This document shows, one piece after another, positions 46,720 to 58,984 of a stretch of 64,000 nucleotides of DNA (position 1 is its first letter; each line of letters opens with the position of its first letter). The notes beneath the pieces were generated by a model that made no database searches, had not been told where the DNA came from, and worked only from the letters and a program-made list of their open reading frames with translations. Origin of the DNA: Euryodendron excelsum (taxonomy: Eukaryota; Streptophyta; Magnoliopsida; Ericales; Pentaphylacaceae); the NCBI GenBank assembly GCA_033060915.1, contig CM065377.1:35031183-35095182 (forward strand). Direction: 5' to 3'. Both the position numbers and the translations under genes were made by a program.

Positions 46720-47203
46720 AAAAAACAAAAAAAAAAATTAAGAATGAGAGAATCGACATTTAACAACCAGCTCAGAAGTAACAGGTTACTTCTGATTAAT
46801 AAACTCTCTTGCAACAAGTATTCACAGCTAGTAATTGTTCTCATTATTTCTATTTTAAGGAGAAATAGTCAAATAAGTTCAGGTATACGTGATGGTCATT
46901 TTCTTAAACTCGTTTGGATTAGCTTTTCTACGAACTCTTTTAACTACCTTATTTTCTTTTTTACTAACTTTAAGTTATTGTTTCAATAATAAAAATGGCA
47001 AAAATCTAAAATAAAAGTCCATAAAAATGTTAAATTTTCGTAGGAAAGAGCAGGGAAAAAAAGGAAGAAGATAATCCAAGCGATAATTATATGTATATAT
47101 AATTTCAAATGGATCAAAGTTGAAAAAATTTGTAAAGTGCAAAAAGCCTTTGCTGTGATAATTAGTTAACGGCACTGAAAAAGCAGCATGTAGATTTGTC
47201 TAA
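46720..47203. other. AT-rich intergenic sequence
   Basis: The open frames at 46699-47175 lack any recognisable domain. I see nothing else. Confidence 0.5.
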
Positions 47204-47212
47204 ATTGATTAA

Positions 47213-47395
47213 CGAAAATGCTATTATTCCAGAATTTATAACCAGAATTTTGAACTAGAATGATGCGGCAGTGGCAGTTTTGTAATTAAAATACATCTTG
47301 GTGGGTTCTTTTTTTTAAAGTGATAGGCCCACAACTCAGCCACATCATTCTGATTATATTTTCTAGTTATATATTCTGGTTGTATAGCATTACTC
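47213..47395. mobile_element. MULE-type MITE with 9-bp target duplication
   Basis: The 183-bp element is flanked by ATTGATTAA at 47204-47212 and 47396-47404. Its arms, about 55 bp each, run from CGAAAATGCTAT (left) and GAGTAATGCTAT (right, inverted) inward through CCAGAAT, TATAAC and AGAATGATG(C/T)GGC. A 9-bp duplication is the hallmark of Mutator-like elements. Confidence 0.8.
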
Positions 47396-47404
47396 ATTGA
47401 TTAA

Positions 47405-48114
47405 TTAACCTAATTAATTCAACTATACCAAAAGGTGAATGACCTATGTATGTCAATTCTATGTGCAACTTTAAAACAATAAAATAAAGAGACAAGACAC
47501 AGAATTTTAGCGTGAAAACCCTATCAATCAGGAAAAAAACCACAAAGCCACACACAGTCACTAACATACTCAGCACTCTAACCTAACTCGTTGATCCACA
47601 ACTATAGTAGAAGTTTCAGACTTAATCGCTAGACACTCACGATTCACCATTCTCCCGTGCTCTCAACATCAACCTTTACAATCTACCAAATACAATATAT
47701 GTGAAATTCTTTGTTTGATTAAAAGAAACACTCCAATAAACTAGTAAGCACAATCAAGCTCTCTCAATAGCTAGATAATCTCTCTGATTATACGCATATA
47801 AATTATGAAGTCTTCAGAGCCTTTATATAGAGTTTAGAGTATTTGTATAACCTTAGATAAAGTGTAAGTCAAAATAGAAAAAGTTTCCAAGCCTAACAAG
47901 GATTGAAATCTCAAATTCTCAGTTCTGTTTAGTGTTGGAACGGTCTAGCCTGCCGTTCGAACGCCTAGGTAGGCTGTTTTAACACAAGGCAAAGTTTTCG
48001 TTCTCTTTGTTTTACCTTTACTGCAGCACCTTGATTCATTCCTATACTTTGACAAGTCTATCTAAATGCTGAAATTATATACAAAGTGTTTTTAGCCAAT
48101 CTAAAAATTTAACA
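47405..48114 (-). mobile_element. Copia-like LTR remnant, minus strand
   Basis: On the minus strand, CCAAATGGAGAGAT (48128-48115) is a polypurine-type tract directly before TGTTAAATTTTTAGATTGGC, typical of the 3' LTR junction of copia elements. CTATATAAAG at 47830-47821 is a plausible TATA box. The far boundary near 47405 is approximate, and no protein domain remains. Confidence 0.45.
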
Positions 48115-48128
48115 ATCTCTCCATTTGG

Positions 48129-48960
48129 CAATTCTGTGACAAAACACAATAAATAGCAATATACATAGAAAGACTCAAAATGACAAATGTAAGATGAAGT
48201 CAAAATCTCAACTTGTCCAAAGAGTCTTCAAGTATTCCTCTACTGCTTGCACATCCACAACCAACAAACCTCATGAAAAGTAAGTGTGGGAGGAAAAAAT
48301 ATAAACAAGAAGCCAAGCAATACGAGTCAAGAGCCAGCAGTCAAACATCAAACATAAACATTTACGTATTACTCCTTTTTGTTACAAATTGATAAATCAA
48401 GCTCATGGGAAATAATAAGGAATATAAAAAGATAGAGATTCATACCCTTTGCAATCTAACCCTTTGGCACAGCCCTAATAAAAATTACCTCTAAAAAGTT
48501 TAAAAATAGATCAAATAATTTTATATGACATGTAAAGAGTAATTTCAAGCCTCAAGCATTGTAGTAGACACAAACTATACTCAATGAATTGAAAATTTTA
48601 ACATCTTAAGCACAAATGTGTAATTTATAGACATAGCCATGAGGGTGTTCTCGGTAAACTTGAAAACTATAGAATTGAAACGAATGCTAGCAGAAATGAA
48701 TGTTAATGAGTATATTCAAATTCTCAAGATGATTTCACAACTAGAACATAAACCAATCATGCTTGTGTGATTCGAGTATGGAAACTCCCCCTTAATGAGA
48801 TCATTTTTAGTACCTTTGTAAGAGCTGAATTGTTTTTTTTTTCTTTTTGTATAGCTCAAGAATACATTCTTTTCTTTTTGTACAATCTCAATACTTAAAA
48901 CATGGTAGCCCTTTCTTTGATTTTATCTAAAGGATGCTATTGACTCAAGGTTAATTCCCA
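48129..48960. other. Probable decayed internal sequence of the copia-like remnant
   Basis: It lies upstream of the polypurine-type tract on the minus strand. It has no identifiable protease, integrase or reverse transcriptase motif. Confidence 0.35.
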
Positions 48961-51119
48961 TGTTGATTTTGATGATAACAAAACTATGTGACTGTTATCT
49001 AATAATTTCAATTGAGTGTGCAAATTAAATTATAATCATTTGATAACAAGAAAATAATTGAGTTGATCGGTTGAGTATCCAATAAGAAGATTACTTAGGT
49101 AATCTTGTTCTTGAAGAGATAAAGTTTAGGTATGCATATGTTTGGCAACATCCATAGCCAACTTATTCATTATGAGGACCCTCAATCCTCATGGCCATAT
49201 CAATCCACTGAAGTATCATGTATGCTATGAACCTCTAAAATAGTTTATTGTTTTACTTTGAATCTGAAAAAAATGCACTGAGGCATAAAGCACAAAAGAA
49301 AGAGGGAGCCAGTTTCTATTTTAATAGGTTTATAACTTGAAGCTTATCACATCGAAAACTTGAAAGCTTCATTGAAGATTACGTTGAAGTCTTGAATAGA
49401 TAGAAGCAGTTATATTGATTAAAAAATCCTAGAAGGAATTAAGTTGACAAAAATCAAGTAAAGAGATTAAAGATGTTCAAAAAAGTATAAAAGATCAGTT
49501 GAAGAGAAGAGATCTCAAGTCTTGGAAGCTCTCTTGAAGATCTTGAAGAAAACTTAGATCAATGAAAGAAGTGATGTTGATTGAAGAACTCTACGTGAAA
49601 TCAAAAGTGAATTGATTTCATTTCAAAGAGATTGAAGGTGTTCTTGAGATCAATATGCTTTGAAGAAGTCATTTCATGCCTTAGAAGTATTATTTGGATG
49701 ATCCTTAAAGAGTTTGAAGACTTTGAAGAAGGTTAAAAAAAAGTCTTGCAAAATGAAGCCTATGGAATTGGCAGGAGTCAACACTTAGAACTCTAGGAGT
49801 TAACACATGAAGATAATGACTTGAACCTGAGCAATTGAATTGGCAAGAGTCGACACATTCATTCCAAGAGTCGACACTTAACTCATCAGGTGCCGACACA
49901 TAGACCATTAGGAGTCAACACATGGAGACAGAATGCTTGACTCTAAGAAATCCTTAAAAGAGTCGGCACGAGTCTGCGAGAGTCAACACATGGAGATAGT
50001 GAGCATAACTTTGATGAATCATCAAAAGAGTCGACACATGCGCCTAAAGGAGTCGACACATGAAGACAGAGTGCACGACTTTGATATGTCCCTTAAGGAG
50101 TTGACACATAAGCCTAGAAGTATCGACACATCGAAACAGATTACACGACTTTGAAAAAGCTTTAAAGGAGTAGACACATAAGTCCAAAAGAGTCGACACA
50201 TTAAGACAGTGCCTTAAAGATATATGCTAAAACTTTAAGGAGTCGACACTTGGTTACTCAAGAGTCAACACATGGAGGCAAATTATTTATAGAACAATGT
50301 TCAAAATAGCAAGGTGTTGACACTTGCAGCCTAAGGATTGAAACATGCCACCGTAACGGTAATATTTCTGAACGTTATACTCCACCGTTCTTGCATTTAA
50401 TTGAACCACCACTACAACCAACTACTATAATCAATTCAAGGCTATATATAGAAGATCCCCAACACATATATGTGTAAGAAGAACACAAGATAAAGTGCTA
50501 GAAGTGAGGTTTTCATCACTTACATCTTATACTTTGTTTTTATTCATTTAGGGTTTTCTTGTGTAAGTTGAAATTTGCTTATCTGCTTTTTGAGAGAAAG
50601 TTACCCATTGTATAACTTTCATCCATTACACTTGGGTAGGCTTGTAAACTTGTGAGTTTGAGTGTAATTTGGGAAAAACACTTATAAGTTTGACTGAAAC
50701 TTGAACAAAATCACTTGAAAGTTTGAATGAAACTTGAACAAAATCACTAGGGATTTTGAGAACTTGGGAAAAGCTCTTATAAGAGTGAGCTAGGCATTTA
50801 AAGCAACACTAGCGACTGTGTAAGGGAATTTTAAATAGTGGAATACCTTCGAGAGGATCGAGGAAGAGAGGACGTAAACAAGAGTTGGCCGAACCTCTGT
50901 AAAATTCTTGTGTCTTCATTCTTCATTTCTTGCTTTGTTTTTCTTCCTTACTCATAACACTTGCTTGCATTGCATCTTATTATTTGCTTACTTGGTTTTT
51001 AGTTTGATTACACACTGTTACATTACTTGATAAGATTTTAATTGCATTGTTTGCTATTAATATTGTAAAACCCAATTCACCTCCCCTCCCCTCTCTTGGG
51101 CTGCCTACTTGAGCCAATA
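48961..51119 (+). mobile_element. Copia-like solo LTR (about 2.2 kb)
   Basis: It starts TGTTGATTTTGATGATAACA and ends with cccaattcacctcccctccc, then gggctgcctacttgagccaata, a layout typical of copia LTRs (tattcaccccccctct...ca ends). A TATATATAG box lies near 50443, and a 70-bp-period array occupies its U3 side (49775-50275). No target duplication was found, so the boundaries are uncertain. Confidence 0.55.
49775..50275 (+). repeat. 70-bp tandem array with paired AGTCGACACATG motifs
   Basis: Motif starts occur in pairs about 22 bp apart: 49847/49869, 49891/49913, 49961/49981, 50029/50051, 50099/50121, 50169/50191 and 50241/50263. The pair-to-pair period is about 70 bp. It lies about 180 bp upstream of the TATA-like box, so it may act as a promoter array. 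Confidence 0.85.
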
Positions 51120-51973
51120 GGTGCATATTTTGAAATTAATTTTATATAAGAATCAATTTGAAACAGGGAGAAAATTAAAGGGCCAATAGTGCAAGTAACC
51201 CCAAACTAGAAAATGTATATTAATGGCCACAGCGACCGCTGTACATGGACCTCCAACCAACTTTGTTCATAAAACCGTTACTCGGTTGTACATACATATA
51301 CAATGAATGTATGTACATGTGTGTGTTTGTTATGTCTTGGGGGCCATTTTTTTTCTTTTGTTATTGCACATAATCGTTGATTTCGTTTCCACAATAAGAT
51401 ATAATAAGAAAATTTTATTTTACTTATTTGTATGTGGCCATTTTGTAGGAAACGTAAATTCATTATTTATAGCTTAATACATATAACTCTAATTTTGATA
51501 TATGTAGATTTGTCAACGGGAAAATAGTGTACTAAATTAGGTAATTTAATTTTTTATCTTCTATTTTTTATTACAGGTCAAGAGTAATTATGGATCGTAC
51601 TAGAAATAACTATGAGAAAAATCAACATTTGTGTGGATTATTTAAATGTTAGCTAGTCCTATAAACAAATTCAACATTTGTGTGGATTATTTTCTTTAGT
51701 CTCTGCTATAACTCAAGAGGAAAGAATTTGCTATTCTTTTACGTGAAAGAAGCTGAGGGCTTAAGGTCTTATTCAAAACTCAATAATTCAAAATTTTTAT
51801 GCTCAACAATGAAAAGATAGAACAAATCAGATCAAACTTACTGAAGTTTTGTCAAATTTAATCTTCAAATATTATAATTTTTATACAGAGACATTTTGGA
51901 AAGTTCCACAATACTTAAAGTGCAATCCCATTTAAATATTGAATGCAATTAACAGATGTACAAACTATATTTT
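51120..51973. other. AT-rich intergenic sequence
   Basis: No gene or clear element is seen. Confidence 0.5.
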
Positions 51974-52116
51974 GGGTAAAATATACTTTACACTACTGCA
52001 CTTTACATTAAATCTCATTCAAGGGCATATACTTTTAATTGTAATAATTATGTCATTGTACTTTCAATTCGTTGCAATGTTACTCTTCGTAAGCTTTCAT
52101 TTGTGCAATTGCCGGC

Positions 52117-55100
52117 TGTAAGCACCCCAATTTTGCCCGTTTGGTGATCTCCGGCCCAACCGGATTCGGCTTCCAACATCACAACACATATAGGCTCAAG
52201 ATGAGCCTTTCAATCCCCAATCTAATCAACTAGTCACTACACGGGTCCACAAGGATCCGCTGGAGCCTTAAGCACCATTATTCCAAGCAGTTTTTCAGAC
52301 CGGGCAGTCCCGGAAACCAACGCCATCCAAGTAGCTTCCCGGGATCGAGCGATCTCAGGGACCAACACCTCACCAAAAATTCTAGACGGTTCACTTCTGG
52401 CGCCTGCTAGCCCACCAATGTAGAATGTCCGTCATTTGGTAGCTCTCCAAGACCGAGCGTTCTCAGAGACCAACACCGCCCTTCCAGGTAGCTTTCTAGG
52501 ACCAGGCATTCTTAGGAACCAACACCACCCCTACAGGTAGCTCTCTAAGAACGGGCGTTCTTGGAGACCAACACCGCACAGGTAGTTTTCTGAGACTGGG
52601 CGGTCTCGGGAACCAACACCTAGGTCAACACCGGCACCTGCTAGCCCGACTCGGTGAAAAATGACCAAACCTGCCCCTTTGGGCCTCCAGGCACATTTTG
52701 GAAAAGTTAAAAATCCCTCAAAAAGATAAGTTCATCCTTCCAAAATGTTACTAAACCATTAGGCGTCCCCTGCACGCTATTTGGTCCAAATCCGGTCCTA
52801 TTCCGACCCACTCCGGTCAAAATGACCATTTTGCCCCCCGAGCGCCTCGGCACGGCACAAACCCCGCTGAACAATAAAAAAACTCTCTCAAAACCATTCC
52901 TGAATAACCCTGCACACTTAACATAACATACCAAACCATTCCTGACCATTTCCAGCCAACTCGGATCAAAATGACCGTTTTGCCCCTCGAAGCCTAAAAA
53001 TGCCCTGAAACAGCACCGGCCTTGGGATTTCGAGCGAAGGGTTTCACCACACGCCCTTGTTTAACCCAAGGAACACCCTACGACACTAAACTCACACGAC
53101 TTAACAAAAGTTCCCTGGAGCGTCTTGCAAATGCTCTGCCTAAATTGTCTTTTCCCCCAATTCCCTGGTTATAACACACGGTCAACCGACTTGAGGAATG
53201 CGTAAATCAGGGAATTCTCGAAAGCTCGTCCATAGATCTTTCCATCGATATGGCTCGATCAAGTAGATCACCTCCCAAAGCCCTCCATCATACGGTGCGA
53301 AAACCATAACGTTCAACAAGCCTTGGAGCGTCTCACAGAGCTCCACCAAGGTTGATTTTTTCTCCGATTCCCTAATCAAAACGCACCATCAAACGACTTC
53401 AAAAATGCATGAATTTAGGAATTCCATAAAGTATTTTTAGAGTACTTTCCATCGGTACAGTCTGATCGAATAGATTGCTTCCCGAAGGCCCCAATCACAC
53501 GAAACGAAGACAACCACTTTCAAACACCCCCGGAGCGTATCACAGATGCTCCGCAAAAGTGACATTTTTAGCACACTTCCCAAGACGATATCACTCACCT
53601 CCAAACATAATTTGAACTTTTCGGAAACATGAAAGTTCATCGGAAGCACTAGGAAAATATCCCCAGTGCGACCGATTTCCCCGAAACCTTCCTGATTGAC
53701 TCAATTATTGAGGCAAAGTTTGGATGAACCTTCCCGGTGATGGAGCGTATGCTACATGCGCTCAAATTTTGATCAGATCAACCGACTTTCGATCAACGGT
53801 CGAGATTTAACCAGTACACAGGGTGCCACATGTTATTCTAGCAATGGAACAGTACCTACGCATGTCCTACATGCGCAAGGCCAAATTTTGGCCATACGCA
53901 TGTGCTACATGCGCAAGGCCTATTCCAGATTGCCTATAAATAGAGGCCTCCCCCCTTGCATATTCCAAGTCCGAAATTGATACAAAACTCTATTGAAATC
54001 GCTCCAGAAACTCGAATCTTTGCATTTATTCCTCCCCTCCAACACTTAGTCTAGATTTTACCCCTCCTAAGCATATACACTCCATATACAAGGCCTCATA
54101 CACACTTATACACTCCACTCTAGCCTCTCAAGCCTTCTTGAAGTCACTTAAGTTCCAATCAAGACATGCATTGAAGACTACAAGTGTGTTGAAGGTAAAA
54201 GGTGGTGTCCTTTTACATTTGTGCTCTCCCCACTCTTCTCTTCTCCTTCCTAGCCTACTTAGGCTATTTTCTATTTTAATCCCCATCTTCAACCCCCCTT
54301 TCTTACATGCTTGAGCCAAGAAGGCTCTTAGATCATGCCTAGAGGAAAGCAAGTGAGAGCCACCATGTAGGGGGACCTCTCACTAGCCCACTTTAAGATG
54401 GTATGACCTAGGAGCCTCTTGTTTATGTGGTGAAGCCTAAAAGCCTTATATGTGAATCATGACCCCTTGCATATTACTATTTTGATCATGTCTTGTATGC
54501 TTGGCTTCATTTTATGCTTATTGTCATGCTCCACAATGCTTGCATTGCTCTTAATTTTATGACATTTCCAAATTCTACATGTCCTTCAAAAATTGTTCCA
54601 AGAGTTGGTCCCTTGAAGTTTAGGATGAGACCTTAGGAATCATGCCTTAGAAAATCCATCACTACCCCCTAATTCACACTTTTGCATCATTGCATTTCAA
54701 CTTGCACAAAGGTTGCTTTCAAACTCCTTAATTTTCAAGGTTTCCATTCTCTCAAATTTAGTGGTTAAAATGGCTCCATGGAACCCTCTCTTGAGTAGTC
54801 TCCCTTTATATTGGCCATAGGAGCCCTAAATTGTTAGAATGGTTCCCTTTTCTCTTTATGATCGCCTAAGAATGATGTTCAAACCCTTTGATTTCTATGG
54901 TTCCCATTCTCTCAAGTTTAGTGGTTGGAATGCCCCCATGGAACCCTCTTTTGAGTGGTCTCCCTTTTGTTGGCCATACGAACCCTCTCTTGATAGAATG
55001 GTTCTCTTGAAAAATGGTTTTCAAAATCCTTCTCTAAAGATGATTTTAAAAATGCATTCTCTCCATCTTTGCATCAAAAATGATTTTCTAAAAATTACCA

Positions 55101-56964
55101 TCATTATGTTGATTTTTGACCCCATGTATTCTTGTCAAGATAGTGGTTATAATGGCCATGAGGAAACCTTCCTTGGAATGGTCTCCAAGTACCACCCATA
55201 CAAACCATACTCTTGACTAGAGTGAAAATTTTTATGGAAATGATCTTCAAAGAGATGTCATCCTAAAGTCCATTGCATAACATGTTGTGTTTTCCAAAAC
55301 TCTTTCCAAAAATGCACCAAACCATACTTCAAAATCATTTTTCAATCCAACCCTAGGTTAACTTGACCCTAGTTACCAAACCCTAGGTTAACTTGACCCT
55401 AGTTACCAAACCCTAGGTTGACTTGACCCTAGTTGACCAACCCTAGGTTAACTTGACCCTAGTTATCCAACTCTAGGTTAACCTGACCCAAGTTCACTCA
55501 CCTTAGGTTAACTTAACCCTAGTTAGTTAACCCTAAGTCTTCTTAACCTTAGGTCAACCTAACCTAAGTTAGTTAACCTTAGGATTCCCCTAACCCTAGG
55601 CTAACCCAACCAAGGTTAACACACTTCAAGGTTCCAACTCTTGAACCCTTTTTCAAATGATCATTCAAACTATCAAATTATCCTCATAACCTATTCCTCC
55701 AAAACCTCCTACCCCCATAACTTCAAAAACCCAACTCCATACACTCTTCTAATGTTCCTGCACTCCATTTTTATGGCATTTCCAAAAATATTTTCGAAAG
55801 ATCACAAACCTAAAGTGTCCCTAGCCTTCTTATGATTGGGAATTCCAAGGACAAGTGATAAATTAAGAACAACCTCTAAGGTTGTCCATATTAGGATTCC
55901 AAACCCTTGGCCATTTCCAAAAACCACTTTCAAAAATTAATTCATCAAAACATGCCTCCAAGGTTTCCAAAATAAGACTTCAAAAACACTTTCAGGTTCT
56001 CTTGAGTCATGCCAAAGAATTTTTCCAAAAACTTCCTTAAGTTGATCCAAAAATATTTTCAAAGTACTCCAGCATCCAATTTTAAGTCAAAACTTCCAAA
56101 AGACCTCAAAGAGTCTTCAATTTTCAAAGACCTCAAAGTGTCTTAAACTTTTTCAAAGACCTCAAAGTATCTTAAACTTTTCAAAGACCCTAAAGTGTTC
56201 TCAAATCTTCCAAGGGCCCTAATGCCTCTATTTTCCATCGGGCTCTTGCCCGAACTACGAATGACCTGATTCTCGCCAAATGAGATACATAGGCAACCTA
56301 AAATTGTGCGGTCATAACTTTTATTTCAATCTCAATCCCTTTCTCAAAAATTCCAATCAATTCAAAGTTTCTATTCCAAACTCTTTCAAAACCTCCGTTG
56401 TTTTCAAAAACTTGCACAATACATTATCCATCCAAAAAGTGATGACTAGATCCCGTTTTCAAAATTCTAAAATGGATATTAAGTGGACAATGGTAACCGG
56501 TTATTCTAATGAGTGAACAAAGAGTGATTGGACATGTAGGTACCGAAAGGGCGGGGTAGGGTGATGATCTTAGGATATCTTCCCTACACGTAACCAACCC
56601 CCAAACATTAGGTTTCTGGTTTCGAAAGACCAAAATGGAGTTATTTTCAAAAAGGGCTCAAACATTTCAAAAGGTTGCCAAATAACCTATTTCCCTAAAA
56701 ACCCTGTCTTGAGGGAGTTTTCAAAAACCTTTTTCAAAAATTCTAAGTTTAATCTTCGGGTTAACGTTTAGTTTTAGGTGTCCTAACTCACCTTTATCAA
56801 GTTAGATGGCGACTCCTATTTTTCTAAAAAGCTCTTAGTAAAATCAATTTTCAAACCTAGTCGCATTTGTCCTTCTAGGGGGACGAGTTCTAATAACAAA
56901 GTTCTGTGCTTTAGGGTCTCTGAGTCGAAAGGACATTGGACCCCTCAAAAACCAGGGCACGACA
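52117..56964 (+). mobile_element. Solo giant LTR (4.8 kb), subfamily 3, CCGGC target duplication
   Basis: It begins TGTAAGCACCCC and ends GGGCACGACA. CCGGC flanks it at 52112-52116 and 56965-56969. It contains a hairpin array at 52292-52610, CAAAATGACC-type motifs near 52816 and 52965, palindromes at 53868-53924 and a TATA box at 53935-53942. A 30-bp-period CCCTAGGTTAACTTGACC array lies at 55345-55620, the CTACG core at 56250-56300 and a TCTAGG hairpin near 56872. Non-coding. Confidence 0.95.
52292..52610 (+). repeat. U3 array of hairpins with differing but pairing stems
   Basis: Six units each end in a variant of GACCAACACC. The best stems are TCTCTAAGAACG/CGTTCTTGGAGA (52550-52567, one wobble), GGATCG/CGATC (52342-52353) and GAGAC/GTCTC (52592-52606). 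The loop is short and G-rich. Confidence 0.75.
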
Positions 56965-57060
56965 CCGGCCAAAAGCTTCATGCGTCTCATGTGGGCCTTT
57001 TTTAAGGGTTAAAATATAATTTCACATCATTTTGTCGTACAAACGCTCTCAGCTCTCCCT

Positions 57061-57602
57061 CATGTGAAATAATTTGGGGGTATTTTGTAACCCTAGCTAG
57101 TTCTATTTTATACGTAGAATGACTGTAAAGAAGTTTGGAAGAAATTATTGTAAAGAAGTTTAGGAGCTAAGTTGATTCCAGTATATCCTTTACTAATTGT
57201 GATTTTACCCTAATCACTTAGCTCCCAAACTTCTTTATAGTAATTTCTCATCAATGTTTTCCAAACTTCATTACAGTCATTCTATGTTGGAAACAGAACT
57301 AGGATTACAAAATACCCTCAAATTGTCTCACGTGAAACGATTTGTGAATATTTTGTAACTCTAGTTTAGTTTTATACGTAGAATGACTGTAAATAAGCTT
57401 GGAAAAATTTATTGTAAAAAAGGGTGGGAGCTAAGTCGATTCTAGTACATCCTTCACTAACTGATTGCAATTTTACCCTAATTACTTAGCTCATAAACTT
57501 CTTTATAGCAATTTCTCACCATTGTCTCCCAAACTTCTTTATAGTCACTCTAGGTAGAAAATAGAACTAGAGTTACAAAATACCATCAAATCGTCTAATG
57601 TG
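57061..57602. repeat. Two head-to-tail long hairpins
   Basis: Hairpin 1 has arms 57061-57096 and 57298-57333, with inner arms continuing around gactgtaaagaagtttgg and its complement. Hairpin 2 has arms about 57328-57364 and 57567-57602. The two share CACGTG at 57329-57334. Confidence 0.8.
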
Positions 57603-57803
57603 AAAATATTTTTTTTACCCTTGAAAAAGGGGTCATGTGAGACACACAAGGCATTTATTTGGTCGTCAATTACACAAACGAAAGTTTATTAGAGAGTGAT
57701 ATTGCAATAAATTAAAAGTATAGAGATTTAATTATTACAATTACAAATACAGTTCTTAATGTAAAATTTAGTGTAAAGTGTAAGGATATAAAGTTATTTT
57801 ACC

Positions 57804-58089
57804 TATATAATTTTTTCATGTAATAAAAACCTACTTAAATATTTTGAAAAATATAAAAAATAAACAAATCAATTATACGAACCGTGTCAACAGACTCAAC
57901 CACCCCTATCTTGGGCAATAGGCCGGGAGTTGGCCGGAGTGGAAAATGGGAAATTGGTAGAGGTCTTTGGACTGCTACTAACTGTTTGTGTGTCCCGTCG
58001 TCCAAGGCAGGCTGGGTCATTAGCTAAAAGGACTATTCAATTCCTCAAAATTCTATAGTATCGTGAGTGATTTTAATAGTATTAATTGA
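57804..58089. other. Intergenic sequence
   Basis: Nothing recognisable. Confidence 0.4.
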
Positions 58090-58271
58090 GATTCTATTTG
58101 ATAAGATTTTTCGACATAATATTTTTTTTAACTTATAAGTAAAAATATTGAATTTTTTTATTTTTTATTTTTTTACTTATCTTTAATTTATAAAAACAAA
58201 AAAAAAAATTTTAACCCTGTTACATATAAAGTCAAAAAGGTAAAATAAAAAAAAATTATATCAAACGAATC
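58090..58271. mobile_element. hAT-like MITE, relative of 41242-41473
   Basis: The termini GATTCTATTTGATAAG and (inverted) GATTCGTTTGATA enclose an A/T-rich interior containing acttataagtaaaaa, as in the first copy. Confidence 0.5.
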
Positions 58272-58984
58272 TAAATTTTATTTGCTCCACTAGGGGTGAA
58301 CTGACCTAGTTAGTATTGGAATTCATGATTTGTATTGTTGGGTACCGATAGGGGTGAACTGAACTACCCGAGAGCTAACCCGATCATTTGGTTTGGTTTT
58401 TCGGAGTATTGGTTCTTAATTTCGGAGTATTGGTCCGGTTTTGGTTCCTAATTTCTCAAAATCGATCAATCGGTTCGGGGCTTGGGTTGACCGGCTGCTA
58501 AACTGAACCAACCCGAAAAACCGAATCAAAGAAGACCCGAGGAATACATTTATTAAAACATTTCAAAACGCCCCCCTCAAGTTTGTTTTAGGTAGAAGAG
58601 TGTAAATTAATATATAGGAATCAACAGGAGGTTTCCCAGTTGAGGTGGGACATCTATAAATCTATGTTGTTCAGTTTGAACTTTGATCAAACAATGCCAA
58701 CTCCTTCAAGATCTCCAGAACCAGATGGCGCCCTGACCAGTGGGGTTTTAATCTCTGTCGTCTCTATCTTTTCACCTATTTCTCTCTCAATGTCGCGAAT
58801 CAACAAATTATTACACACGAGGGTTTTTCATCTCTTTCTCTCATCTCTCTCTTCTCTCTCTCAATGTTGTAGATCAACCCAAATCTCAAAAAAAAATAAT
58901 AAATAAAATATCAATAAAATATTCTGGATCGACAAATTATTACGCACACACTAGTGAGTTTTTCATCTCTCTATCTCATCTGTA
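58272..58984. other. Intergenic sequence
   Basis: 58320-58530 is rich in ggttcggtt/aaccgaa words, which can fold. 58770-58870 is CT-rich. The frame at 58640-58906 has no recognisable domain. Confidence 0.4.

Larger units (their letters stand above)
51974..57803. mobile_element. Foldback DNA element split by a solo LTR
   Basis: The left arm (51974-52116, resuming at 56970-57060) pairs with the right arm (57603-57803). Shared words in inverted order include ggtaaaata, cactttaca(c/t)taaat, cttttaattgtaataatta, ttgcaat, ctttc(a/g)tttgtg and gtctca. Removing the LTR and one duplication leaves about 980 bp. The core, 57061-57602, is two head-to-tail hairpins. No transposase is present. Terminal GGTAAAATA with long arms suggests a Mutator-like non-autonomous element (inference); the target duplication is not resolved. 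Confidence 0.75.

Noticed and set aside
49690..50280. Possible CRISPR-like spaced repeat at the AGTCGACACATG array
   Set aside because: Spacers are themselves related, the period is 70 bp with internal doublets, and it lies inside a plant LTR. It is a tandem array, not a CRISPR.
54839..55216. 125-residue frame inside solo LTR 52117-56964
   Set aside because: It derives from imperfect internal repeats (ggaaccctctcttgagtggtctcc) and is not kept in the related LTR at 27180-31595.
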